A stretch of 64,000 bases of DNA from Pseudoxanthomonas sp. Root65 (lineage in GTDB: Bacteria > Pseudomonadota > Gammaproteobacteria > Xanthomonadales > Xanthomonadaceae), in NCBI RefSeq assembly GCF_001427635.1, contig NZ_LMHA01000002.1:124001-188000 (forward strand). Direction: 5' to 3'. The notes under the pieces are model-generated. The model saw nothing but the letters and a program-made list of their open reading frames with translations. It was not told the DNA's origin and made no database searches. Each line of letters starts with the position of its first letter. The stretch's first letter is position 1. The position numbers were made by a program, and so were the translations under genes. Below are positions 15,774 through 24,261 of this stretch, in pieces.

Positions 15774-16445
15774 TCACTCGGCCTCGAAGCGCGCGACCTC
15801 GTCGATCCGCGCCTGCGCACGCCGCAGGCTGCCGCCGGTGACGCTGTCGTCCATCGCCTTGGCCAGGCGCGGGCGGGCAGGGTTGCGCGACCAGCGGTGG
15901 AACCAGGCCGTCGCCGCCAGGCCGACCGCGCCCACGCCCAAGCCGATCCAGGCGATGCCGGGTGCCCTGGCCAGCAGGTCGCCGCCGCCCAGGCCCGTCA
16001 GCACCACAAGTACCGGCACCCACATGAACCACCACGGCAGCCCGGTCAGCGTGCCGTTGAGGATGTAGGTGCGGCGCACGGTGGCCAGCCGCTTCTGGAT
16101 CTCGACGATCGGCTGCGCGTAGTCGAGCTCGCGGATGCGGCGCAGGGTTTCCCCCGCCATCGCGACCGTCGCGATGCCGTAGAGCTGCACCACCACGCCG
16201 GACACCAGCACCGTCCAGGGCAGGCCGTCGGCCGACTGCCCGCCGCGGATCCACAGCAGGCCGGCGAGCAGGATGAAGGGGATGCCGAACAGCAACTGCG
16301 CCACCTGCCCCCACACCAGCGGGCGCAGGCTGGACAGGGCGCGCTGCTTGCGCTGTTCCAGCAGGACATGCGCCTGCAGCGCGTCGTGCCGTTCCAGGCG
16401 GCGCGACAGCGTCTGCCAGGCGAGTTTCAGGTCATCGGGTTCCAT
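15774..16445 (-). CDS. membrane protein after ECF sigma factor, possible partner
   Basis: The 223-residue protein begins with a charged cytoplasmic segment of about 45 residues (MEPDDLKLAWQTLSRRLERH) and then four hydrophobic helices in two pairs (about 45-95 and 130-170). It ends with a charged C-terminal tail. No named family is recognised. It starts 30 nt after the sigma factor stop, which is where anti-sigma or sensor partners are commonly found, and the soluble N-terminus could hold a sigma factor at the membrane. That role is inferred from position only; no zinc anti-sigma motif is present. Confidence 0.65.
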   Translation of the reverse strand: MEPDDLKLAWQTLSRRLERHDALQAHVLLEQRKQRALSSLRPLVWGQVAQLLFGIPFILLAGLLWIRGGQSADGLPWTVLVSGVVVQLYGIATVAMAGETLRRIRELDYAQPIVEIQKRLATVRRTYILNGTLTGLPWWFMWVPVLVVLTGLGGGDLLARAPGIAWIGLGVGAVGLAATAWFHRWSRNPARPRLAKAMDDSVTGGSLRRAQARIDEVARFEAE

Positions 16446-16475
16446 GGTCGTCGTTCCGTATGAGGGCGTCGGGGG

Positions 16476-16997
16476 TCAGAGTTCGTTGCGCAGCCGCTGC
16501 TTCAGCCGGCTGATCTTGGTGGCGACATTGGTCTCGCTCAGGCCCAGCACATCGGCCATCTCGCGGTGACTGCGGTCGTCCAGATAGAGCAGCAGCAGGG
16601 CGCGGTCGAGCGGCGGCTGCGCATGGATGAAGCGGTACAGCAGGTCGACCTGCTGGCGCCCTTCGTGATCGTGCGCATGCGGGTCGGCGAGGTCGTGGTG
16701 GTCTTCGTTCCAGGTCTCCGACGACGGCCCGCGCGTGCGGCTGCGGACGTCCGAGATGGCCACGTTCAGCGCGATCCGGTACATCCACGTGGCGAAGGGG
16801 CGGGCGGGATCGTAGCCAGGCCAGGCCTTCCACAGCTGCGTGGCGATGTCCTGCATCAGGTCGTCGCGGTCGTCGGGGTGCCAGGCGTAGGTGCCGGCGA
16901 CCTTGGCGACGATGCCGCGATGGTGCTGCAGCAGCGTCTGGAAGCCGTCACGGCGGGCCGTGTCCGTCTGGGATGTCATGGCAAGGCTCGATTCCAT
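16476..16997 (-). CDS. ECF-type RNA polymerase sigma factor
   Basis: The protein of up to 173 residues has sigma region 2 (YAWHPDDRDDLMQDIATQLWKAW, then FATWMYRIALNVAISDVR) and region 4 with a helix-turn-helix (DRSHREMADVLGLSETNVATKISRLKQRL). Regions 1 and 3 are absent, as in extracytoplasmic-function sigma factors. It directs RNA polymerase to a stress or envelope regulon not identifiable here. A start six codons later at 16979 is as likely; neither has a strong ribosome site. It heads a unit with a membrane protein and an S4 protein, and is divergent from the DEAD-box helicase. Confidence 0.9.
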   Translation of the reverse strand: MESSLAMTSQTDTARRDGFQTLLQHHRGIVAKVAGTYAWHPDDRDDLMQDIATQLWKAWPGYDPARPFATWMYRIALNVAISDVRSRTRGPSSETWNEDHHDLADPHAHDHEGRQQVDLLYRFIHAQPPLDRALLLLYLDDRSHREMADVLGLSETNVATKISRLKQRLRNEL

Positions 16998-17168
16998 TCC
17001 TGCACCGGGTCGATTGTGCGGTCTGCAAGGTGATTCGCCGGCGCGGGGAAACCATCACACCGCCCTTGCATGTGAACGCCCGGGCGTGCTGCGACGCGAC
17101 AGGAGGCCCCCGAAGGGGCACAATACGCGGCTCGGCGTGCGGCTCCGCGACGCCCCCGGAGTCTCCGC

Positions 17169-19076
17169 ATGTCCACCGAATCCCCCTCGTCCGCCCCCCT
17201 CCTGTTCGCCGATCTCGGCCTGCCGGAGACGGTCATGGCCGCCGTCACCGCGGTGGGCTACGAGACGCCGTCGCCGATCCAGGCGGCCACCATCCCCGCC
17301 ATGCTGGCCGGCCGCGACGTGCTGGGCACGGCGCAGACCGGCACCGGCAAGACCGCCGCGTTCGCGCTGCCGGTGCTGGCCAACCTCAAGCCGGGTGCCG
17401 GCGGCCCGCAGGCGCTGGTGCTGGCGCCCACGCGCGAGCTGGCCATCCAGGTGGCCGAGGCGTTCCAGAAGTACGCCGGCAAGATCCCCGGCTTCCACGT
17501 GCTGCCGATCTACGGTGGCCAGAGCTACTACCCGCAGCTGCAGGCGCTGAAGCGCGGCGTGCATGTGGTGGTGGGTACCCCCGGCCGCGTCATCGACCAT
17601 CTCGAGCGCGGTTCGCTGGACCTGTCCGGCCTGACCACGCTGGTGCTGGACGAAGCCGACGAAATGCTGCGCATGGGCTTCATCGACGACGTCGAAACCG
17701 TGTTGAAGAAGACCCCGGAGACGCGCCAGGTGGCGCTGTTTTCCGCGACCATGCCGCCGGCCATCCGCCGCATCGCGCAGACCTATCTGAAGGAACCGGT
17801 GGAGGTGAACATCGCCTCCAAGACCACCACCTCGGCCAACATCCGCCAGCGCTACTGGTGGGTCAGCGGCATGCACAAGCTGGACGCGCTGACCCGCATC
17901 CTGGAAGTGGAACCGTTCGACGGCATGATCGTCTTCGCCCGCACCAAGGCGGCGACCGAGGAACTGGCCGACAAGCTGCAGGCTCGCGGGCTGGCCGCGG
18001 CGGCGATCAATGGCGACATGCAGCAGGCGGCGCGCGAGAAGACCATCCAGCAGCTCAAGGACGGCAAGCTCGACATCCTCGTCGCCACCGACGTGGCCGC
18101 GCGCGGCCTCGACGTGGAGCGCATCAGCCACGTGCTGAACTACGACATCCCGTACGACACCGAAAGTTACGTGCACCGCATCGGCCGCACCGGCCGTGCC
18201 GGCCGCACCGGCGACGCGATCCTGTTCGTCACCCCGCGCGAGAAGGGCATGCTGCGGTCGATCGAGCGCGCCACCCGCCAGCCGATCGAAGAGATGCAGC
18301 TGCCCAGCGTGGAAGCGGTCAACGACCGCCGCGTGGAGAAGTTCCTGGCGCGCATCACCGACATGCTGGCCTCGGGCAAGGCGGGCGAGTTCCGCGCGCT
18401 GATCGAGCGCTACGAGCGCGAGCAGAACGTGCCGGCGGTCGATATCGCCGCCGCGCTGGCGCAGCTGCTGCAGGGCGATCAGCCGCTGCTGCTGTCGCAG
18501 GAGCGCACGCCGCGCGAGCAGCGTCCGGTACGCAGCGAAACCTACGGCAACGCACCGCGCCGCGAGCGCGACGAGCGGCCCCGCCGCGAGGACGGCCCCG
18601 GCGAGCGCCCGGCGCGCAGCGTCGACAAGCCCGAGCGTTCGCGCATCGAGCGCCCCGACACCGACCGTCCGCGCGCCGACAAGCCGCCGCGCACCGACAA
18701 GCCGGAGGTGGGCATGGAGACCTACCGCATCGAGGTGGGCCATGCCCATGGCGTGAAGCCCGCCAACATCGTCGGCGCGATCGCCAACGAGGCCGGGCTG
18801 GAAAGCCGGTACATCGGCCGCATCGACATCCAGCACGACCACACCACGCTGGACCTGCCCGAAGGCATGCCGCGCGAGGTGCTGATGCACCTGAAGAAGG
18901 TGTGGGTGTCGGGCCAGCAGCTGCGCATCCACAAGCCGGGCGAGGGCGGTGGCGACGCACCGCCGCGCCGCTTCGGCGGGCCGGGTGCGGGCAAGGGCAA
19001 GCCGCGCGGCGACAAACCGTTCGGCGCGGGCAAGCCCGCCGGCAAGCCGCACCGCAAGGGACCGCCGCGCGAGTGA
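17169..19076 (+). CDS. deaD: DEAD-box ATP-dependent RNA helicase (DeaD/CsdA type)
   Basis: The 635-residue protein carries the full DEAD-box set: the Q motif ETPSPIQAATIP, AQTGTGKTAA, PTRELAIQ, TPGRVIDH, VLDEADEML, FSATMP, then the second RecA domain with VATDVAARGLDVE and HRIGRTGRAGR. A DbpA-like RNA-binding domain (METYRIEVGHAHGVKPANIVGAIANEAGL) sits near 515-595. Between them is a basic, Arg/Pro/Asp-rich low-complexity linker, and a Gly/Lys-rich tail follows. This order is that of DeaD/CsdA, which unwinds rRNA and mRNA, especially in the cold. The intergenic region before it holds a CACAAT -10-like box about 37 nt upstream of the ATG. Confidence 0.93.
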   Translation: MSTESPSSAPLLFADLGLPETVMAAVTAVGYETPSPIQAATIPAMLAGRDVLGTAQTGTGKTAAFALPVLANLKPGAGGPQALVLAPTRELAIQVAEAFQKYAGKIPGFHVLPIYGGQSYYPQLQALKRGVHVVVGTPGRVIDHLERGSLDLSGLTTLVLDEADEMLRMGFIDDVETVLKKTPETRQVALFSATMPPAIRRIAQTYLKEPVEVNIASKTTTSANIRQRYWWVSGMHKLDALTRILEVEPFDGMIVFARTKAATEELADKLQARGLAAAAINGDMQQAAREKTIQQLKDGKLDILVATDVAARGLDVERISHVLNYDIPYDTESYVHRIGRTGRAGRTGDAILFVTPREKGMLRSIERATRQPIEEMQLPSVEAVNDRRVEKFLARITDMLASGKAGEFRALIERYEREQNVPAVDIAAALAQLLQGDQPLLLSQERTPREQRPVRSETYGNAPRRERDERPRREDGPGERPARSVDKPERSRIERPDTDRPRADKPPRTDKPEVGMETYRIEVGHAHGVKPANIVGAIANEAGLESRYIGRIDIQHDHTTLDLPEGMPREVLMHLKKVWVSGQQLRIHKPGEGGGDAPPRRFGGPGAGKGKPRGDKPFGAGKPAGKPHRKGPPRE

Positions 19077-19209
19077 GGGCTCCGGCGTGCGGGCGACGGA
19101 CGTAATGCGGGTTCCGGCGGCAGCGCGCCGGCCGTGGCACGGAAGTTGCATTTCGTAGACGCAAGCCAGCACACCGGAGGTCGGGAAGCGGCGACGTACC
19201 GGAGTGTCT

Positions 19210-20862
19210 GTGAAGGGGAATGGGGGACGAATCGGCGGGATCGCGGGGTGGCTGCTGCTGCTCGTGGCCCTGTCGTGCCCGGCGCTGGCGACCCCCCAGC
19301 CGGGCCGTGACTACCTGGTCACCGGCGCCCCCACGTCGGAACAGGCCCCGCAGCGTCACTGCACGCCCGCGATGCAGGCCGGACTGACCCAACGGGTCGA
19401 GATTCCCGCGCCGCCCGGCGGCTGGTCGGGCGCGCCGCAGGCCATCAACGTGTTCAACATCTTCGCCGGCGAGGTGCGCGTGCACCACGGCGACCGCGAG
19501 ATCTGCGGCCGCATGCACGACGCACGCACGCGCGATTCGCGCTTCCGCGCGGGCGTGGGCATGGTGGTGGTGCCGCCGGCCGGCAACCGCGAACCCATCC
19601 AGGTCGGCTGGGAGACGCCGCTGAAGCCGGGCTGGATCCCGACCGTGCGGATCGGCGCGCCGAGTCCCGTGCAGCAGTTCGACACCGCGCGCCTGCTGGT
19701 GCGCACGGCCTGCGTGGCCATCGCCATCGCGCTGGCCTTCATGGCGCTGATGGGATTCCTGAGCACGCGCGACCGCGCCTTCTTCGGCTACACCCTGCTG
19801 TGCGCGTTGAGCGTGCTGGGGCAGTCGGTGCTCAGCGGACTGAGCGGCTATCCGGAGCCCTGGCTGCCGGTCGACGGCCAGGAATCGCGCTGGCTGGTGG
19901 CGTTTTCCTGCCTGGGCCTGCCGGTGCTGCTGTACGTGATGTGGCTGCTGGTGGGCGGCGCGCGCTTCTGGCCCGCCACCCGGCGCTGGCTGCCGTGGCT
20001 CACCGCCGGCCTGTGCGCGCTGGGCCTGGCGACGGTCTGGCTGCCGCCTGCGGGCCTGTCCCGGCTGGCCATCGCGATGGATACCGGCTTCGTGGTCGGC
20101 TGCGTCCTGGTGTTCGCGCTGGGCCTGGCGCTGCTGCGCCGCCACCGCGCCGACGCGACGGCCGCGCTCGCCGCGGTGCTGCCGTTCCTGGCCATGGCGG
20201 CGATGGACCTGGCCGACAGCTGCCTGCTGATCGAATACCGCGTGGAAGCGATCCAGCTGTCCATCACCTGGTTCCTCACCGTCAGCGCCTACGTGCTGAA
20301 CCTGCGGCTGGGGCAGCTGCGCCGCCAGCGCGACGAGATGCGCGCGCTGGCCGACACCGACGAACTGACCGGCCTGCCGAACCGTCGCGCCGGCCTGAAG
20401 CGGCTGGAGCAGCATATGCGCGATGCGCGTGCCGGCGAGGACACGCTGGCGGTGGGCTTCCTGGACATCGACCTGTTCAAACGCATCAACGACGTGCACG
20501 GGCACGAAGCCGGCGACCGCGTGCTGGTGGCGGTGGCGGCGACGCTGACCGCCGCCGTGCGCGACCCGGCGGACGTGATCCGCATGGGCGGCGAGGAATT
20601 CCTGGTGCTGCTGCCGGGCATCGGCGGCGCGTCCGCGCGCACGCGGCTGGAGGCCATGCGCAAGCAGGTGAGCGCGGCCGGCAGTGGACTGGGCATCGAC
20701 GGCCTGGTGGTGACCGCCAGCATCGGGCTGGCCACGCTGGCGGAGGAAGACGCCGACGCGCCATCGCTGCTGCGCCGTGCCGACGAGGCCATGTACCGCG
20801 CCAAGCGCGCCGGCCGCGACCGTGTGGTCGACGCCGAAGCTGCGCCGGGCGGCGATAACTGA
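19210..20862 (+). CDS. membrane diguanylate cyclase with GGEEF
   Basis: The protein (about 550 residues) has a signal peptide, an extracytoplasmic domain of about 130 residues, seven hydrophobic helices (about residues 165-365), then a GGDEF domain. That layout resembles 7TMR-DISM receptors. The active-site loop reads IRMGGEEFLVLLP and is intact, and DTDELTGLPNRRAGL marks the domain start. The inhibitory RxxD site is altered to RDPA, so product feedback may be weak. It therefore probably makes c-di-GMP in response to an outside signal. GTG 19210 is preferred because GGAG lies 5 nt before it; GTG 19204 is the alternative. Confidence 0.9.
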   Translation: MKGNGGRIGGIAGWLLLLVALSCPALATPQPGRDYLVTGAPTSEQAPQRHCTPAMQAGLTQRVEIPAPPGGWSGAPQAINVFNIFAGEVRVHHGDREICGRMHDARTRDSRFRAGVGMVVVPPAGNREPIQVGWETPLKPGWIPTVRIGAPSPVQQFDTARLLVRTACVAIAIALAFMALMGFLSTRDRAFFGYTLLCALSVLGQSVLSGLSGYPEPWLPVDGQESRWLVAFSCLGLPVLLYVMWLLVGGARFWPATRRWLPWLTAGLCALGLATVWLPPAGLSRLAIAMDTGFVVGCVLVFALGLALLRRHRADATAALAAVLPFLAMAAMDLADSCLLIEYRVEAIQLSITWFLTVSAYVLNLRLGQLRRQRDEMRALADTDELTGLPNRRAGLKRLEQHMRDARAGEDTLAVGFLDIDLFKRINDVHGHEAGDRVLVAVAATLTAAVRDPADVIRMGGEEFLVLLPGIGGASARTRLEAMRKQVSAAGSGLGIDGLVVTASIGLATLAEEDADAPSLLRRADEAMYRAKRAGRDRVVDAEAAPGGDN

Positions 20863-20993
20863 CGCAGCGCGGCCAGCAGACGGCGGATCGCGTCCACACC
20901 GGACCAGCGGCCTCAAGCCGACGTCCGGCGGGCCGATGAAGCAGGGGGAAGTCCGGTGTCGGGCCGTTCCTTCCGGGATCGACAGGAGTGAGC

Positions 20994-23411
20994 GTGCACA
21001 ACGGGGAAGCCAGCGTCCGGAACGGTTCCGGCCGCGACCAAGACGACCGTAGCCTGCGGCGGCTGCCGGCCCGGGTGCTGGCGCTGATCGTCCTGTTCGC
21101 GCTGGGCGCCACGCTGACCGCCGCCGTCCTGGAGACGCAGGCGGGCGCCACCGCCTACATCATCGGCGAGAGCCACTGGTCGAAGGCGCACCAGCGCGCC
21201 GTGCTGGGCCTCTACCGGTATGCCGGCCATGGGCGCCAGGCCGACCTGGATATCGCGCGCGACGCCTTGCGCGTGCCGCTCGGCGACCGCGCCGGCCGCC
21301 TGGCGCTGGAGCAGCGCCCCGTGGATCTCGCCACCGCCCGGGCGGGCTTCCTGCAGGGGGGCAACGCGCCGGCCGACATCGACCGGATGATCTGGATGTA
21401 CCGCGCGCTGGCCCGGGCGCCGTACTTCCGCGATTCCGTGCGCCTGTGGCGCGAAGCCGAGATCGAGATCGACCAACTGGTCGCGCTGGCCGACACGCTG
21501 GAGGCGGAGATCGCCCGAGGCCCGCTCGATACCGCCAGCGTGCTGGCCTACCGGCGCCAGTTGCTGGAGATCGATGCACGCCTGCGGCCGAAGGAGCTGG
21601 CCTTCTCGCGTTCGCTGGCCGATGGCGCGCACTTCATGCGGCGCACGCTGCTCGCGCTCAGCGCACTGGTCTTCCTGGTGCTGTGCGCCTACGCGCTGCA
21701 CGTGATGCGCAGCACCCTGCATCGCGTGCGCGAGACCGAGAGCGAGTTCCGCATGGCGTTCCACCAGTCGGTGGTCGGCATGCTCAAGCTGGACCGCGAC
21801 GGCCGCTTCACCCAGGCCAACGAAGCGCTGGCGCAGATCCTGTCGTTGCCGCTGCACGGCCTGCGCGCCTGCCGCCTTCACGAGGTGATGCATGCCGATG
21901 ACCTGCACCGCACGGAGGCCGGCGGCATCGACTGGCTGCGCATGCTGGAACCGGGCGAACGTCGGCTGGTGCGTCCGGATGGCGACGTGCGGTGGGTACG
22001 CTGGACGGCCTCGATGGTGGCCGGCCGCACGCCGGCGGAAGACCAGGTCTTCGTGCTGGCCGAGGATGTCTCCGAAGCGCACGAACTGGCCTGCGAGATC
22101 GCCCACCAGGCCAGCCACGACGAACTGACCGGGTTGATCAACCGGCGCGAGATCGCGCGCCGCCTGGACTGCGTGCTCGGGCAGGCGAAGGGGCGGCACA
22201 CGCTGTGCTACATCGACCTGGACCAGTTCAAGCTGGTCAACGACACCTGCGGCCACGAGGCCGGCGACCGCTTCCTGCGCCATTTCGCCACCACCGTGTC
22301 CACGCAGTTGCGCCGCGGCGACTGGCTGGGGCGACTGGGCGGCGACGAATTCGCCATCCTGCTCCACGACACCGTGCTGGAGGAAGCCGAGGTGGCGATG
22401 GGACGCATCCACGCCTCGCTCGCGCATGCCGGCTTCGTGTGGGGTGGCCGCACGTTCGGCCTGAACTGCAGCATCGGCGTGGCCGGGATCAACGACGACG
22501 CGGTCGACGTGGACTGGCTGCTGCGCGCGGCGGACGCGGCGTGCTACGTCGCCAAGGAAGAAGGGCGCAACCGCATCCGCTGCTATCGCGAGTCCGATCC
22601 CAGCCTGTCGCGGCGGCGGCGCGAACTGGAGTGGGTCGCGCACACGCAACTGGCCATCGCCGAAGGCCGCCTGCTGCTGTACGCGCAACGGATCGTCGCG
22701 CTGGATGGCACCGATCACCTGCAATACGAGGTGCTGGTGCGCCTGCGCGATCGCGATGGCGAGCTGCATGCGCCCGGCGTGTTCCTGCCGGCGATGGAGC
22801 GCTACGGGCAGGGCATGGCGGTGGACGGCTATGTGGCGGACGCGCTGTTCCGCCACTTCGCCGAACATCCGGCCCACCTGGCCACGCTGAAGCTCTGCCA
22901 CATGAACGTGTCGGCGCAGTCGATCGCCGAGCCTGCGTTCCTGGACCACATCACCGCGCTGCTGGACCAGTACCCGGCCGTGGCCCGCAGCCTGTGCTTC
23001 GAGATCACGGAAACGGCGGTGATCGCCAATATGGACGATGCCTGCCGCTTCATCGGCGCCGTCCGCGCACGAGGGTGCCGCATCGCGCTGGACGACTTCG
23101 GCAGCGGCCTCTCCTCGTTCGGCTATCTCAAGCGGCTGGCGGTGGACATCCTGAAGATCGACGGTGCCTTCATCCGCGACCTGTCGCAGGGCGATGCCGA
23201 CCTGGCACTGGTGCGGTCGATGAGCCAGATGGGCCAGGCACTGGGCAAGGTGACCATCGCCGAATGGGTGGAGTGCGCATCGGTGATGGCGCCGCTGCGC
23301 GAACTCGGCATCGGCTATGTGCAGGGCTATGCCGTGCACGTCCCGTGCCCGCTGTCGGAACTGACCGCCACCTGGGGCCATGCCGGCACGGCCCTGGCCG
23401 AATCGGCCTGA
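20994..23411 (+). CDS. membrane PAS-GGDEF-EAL c-di-GMP enzyme
   Basis: The protein has about 805 residues. A first membrane helix (VLALIVLFALGATLTAAVL) and a second near 220 enclose a helical periplasmic sensor. Then come a PAS domain (EFRMAFHQSVVGMLKLDRDGRF), GGDEF and EAL domains. The cyclase loop is intact (GRLGGDEFAILL), with an inhibitory RxxD site (RRGD) at the correct distance. The EAL domain keeps YEVLVRL, MNVSAQS, FEITET, ALDDFGSGLSS, LKIDGAF and AEWVE, so both activities look possible. AGGAG ends just before GTG 20994. It is the second cyclase in a row on this strand, 131 nt after the first, and is followed by rluF. Confidence 0.92.
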   Translation: MHNGEASVRNGSGRDQDDRSLRRLPARVLALIVLFALGATLTAAVLETQAGATAYIIGESHWSKAHQRAVLGLYRYAGHGRQADLDIARDALRVPLGDRAGRLALEQRPVDLATARAGFLQGGNAPADIDRMIWMYRALARAPYFRDSVRLWREAEIEIDQLVALADTLEAEIARGPLDTASVLAYRRQLLEIDARLRPKELAFSRSLADGAHFMRRTLLALSALVFLVLCAYALHVMRSTLHRVRETESEFRMAFHQSVVGMLKLDRDGRFTQANEALAQILSLPLHGLRACRLHEVMHADDLHRTEAGGIDWLRMLEPGERRLVRPDGDVRWVRWTASMVAGRTPAEDQVFVLAEDVSEAHELACEIAHQASHDELTGLINRREIARRLDCVLGQAKGRHTLCYIDLDQFKLVNDTCGHEAGDRFLRHFATTVSTQLRRGDWLGRLGGDEFAILLHDTVLEEAEVAMGRIHASLAHAGFVWGGRTFGLNCSIGVAGINDDAVDVDWLLRAADAACYVAKEEGRNRIRCYRESDPSLSRRRRELEWVAHTQLAIAEGRLLLYAQRIVALDGTDHLQYEVLVRLRDRDGELHAPGVFLPAMERYGQGMAVDGYVADALFRHFAEHPAHLATLKLCHMNVSAQSIAEPAFLDHITALLDQYPAVARSLCFEITETAVIANMDDACRFIGAVRARGCRIALDDFGSGLSSFGYLKRLAVDILKIDGAFIRDLSQGDADLALVRSMSQMGQALGKVTIAEWVECASVMAPLRELGIGYVQGYAVHVPCPLSELTATWGHAGTALAESA

Positions 23412-23439
23412 GGACGGCGACGCCGCCGCGCCGATCCCG

Positions 23440-23445
23440 GATAAT
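23440..23445 (+). promoter_or_regulatory. -10 box for a leaderless rluF message
   Basis: GATAAT (five of six to the consensus) ends six bases (GGCGGC) before ATG 23452, which places the transcription start at or next to the start codon. There is no ribosome site. The same arrangement recurs before hutG and the DadA-like gene. Confidence 0.5.
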
Positions 23446-23451
23446 GGCGGC

Positions 23452-24171
23452 ATGACCACCCGCCTCAACAAGCACATCGCCGAGACCGGCTTCTGTTCCC
23501 GCCGCGAGGCCGACCGCCTGATCGCCGAGCGCCGCGTGACCGTCAACGGCATCGCCGCCGGCGTCGGCGCGGTGGTGGGCGAGGGCGACGAGGTGCGCGT
23601 CGACGGCCAGGCGATCAAGGCACGCGCGGTCAAGGCCGGCAAGCGCAGGCACGTATACATCGTGCTCAACAAGCCGGTCGGCGTGACCTGCACCACCGAG
23701 TCGTCGGTGAAGGACAACATCGTCGACTTCATCGGCCACGAGCAGCGCATCTTCCCGATCGGCCGCCTCGACAAGGATTCGGAAGGACTGATCCTGCTGA
23801 CCAGCAACGGCGACATCGTCAACCAGATCCTGCGTGCGGAAAACCGGCACGAGAAGGAGTACCTGGTCGCGGTGAACAAGCCGGTGACCGACGAATTCCT
23901 GCGCGGCATGGCGCGCGGCGTGCGCGTGCACGGGCAGATGACGCTGCCATGCAGGACCAGCCGGATCGCCAAGTTCGGCTTCCGCGTGACGCTCACGCAG
24001 GGGCTGAACCGGCAGATCCGCCTGATGGCGGCGGCGTTCGAGTACCGCGTCACTCAACTGCGCCGCGTGCGCATCGACAACATCAAGCTGGGCGACCTGA
24101 AGGTCGGGCGCTGGCGCAATCTCACCGATCAGGAACTGCGCGGCCTGCTGCCGCAGCAGGAGAGCTGGTGA
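23452..24171 (+). CDS. rluF: 23S rRNA pseudouridine synthase RluF
   Basis: The 239-residue protein has an N-terminal S4 RNA-binding domain (LNKHIAETGFCSRREADRLIAERRVTVNG) and then a RsuA-family pseudouridine synthase domain with the catalytic aspartate in GRLDKDSEGLILL. The segment VLNKPVGVTCTTE and the FGFRVTLTQGLNRQIRLM stretch are typical of RluF, which converts U2604 of 23S rRNA to pseudouridine. RluB/RluE are less likely. It sits between two c-di-GMP genes without obvious functional link. The message is probably leaderless, given a GATAAT box 6 nt before the ATG. Confidence 0.9.
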   Translation: MTTRLNKHIAETGFCSRREADRLIAERRVTVNGIAAGVGAVVGEGDEVRVDGQAIKARAVKAGKRRHVYIVLNKPVGVTCTTESSVKDNIVDFIGHEQRIFPIGRLDKDSEGLILLTSNGDIVNQILRAENRHEKEYLVAVNKPVTDEFLRGMARGVRVHGQMTLPCRTSRIAKFGFRVTLTQGLNRQIRLMAAAFEYRVTQLRRVRIDNIKLGDLKVGRWRNLTDQELRGLLPQQESW

Positions 24172-24261
24172 GGCGATAGCGTGACGGCGTTCGCGGTCGC
24201 GTGGCTTACCTGCGGGAAGAACGCGGGCATACTGCCGCCGTCCCGACTCCTGAACCATGGC

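Noticed and set aside
15290..15820. Protein with heptad repeats on the minus strand across the 21-bp array
   Set aside because: All minus-strand frames are largely open there because the unit length is a multiple of three; there is no start signal and the frame runs through the S4 gene.
18355..20916. 853-codon minus-strand frame opposite the helicase end and the cyclase
   Set aside because: Arg/Ala/Gln-rich shadow of the plus-strand genes, which carry complete DEAD and GGDEF motifs.
20913..24053. Open frame of over 1000 codons on the minus strand opposite the PAS-GGDEF-EAL and rluF genes
   Set aside because: It is His/Gln/Arg-rich, matches no family and lies wholly opposite well-recognised genes; long antisense frames are expected in DNA this GC-rich.
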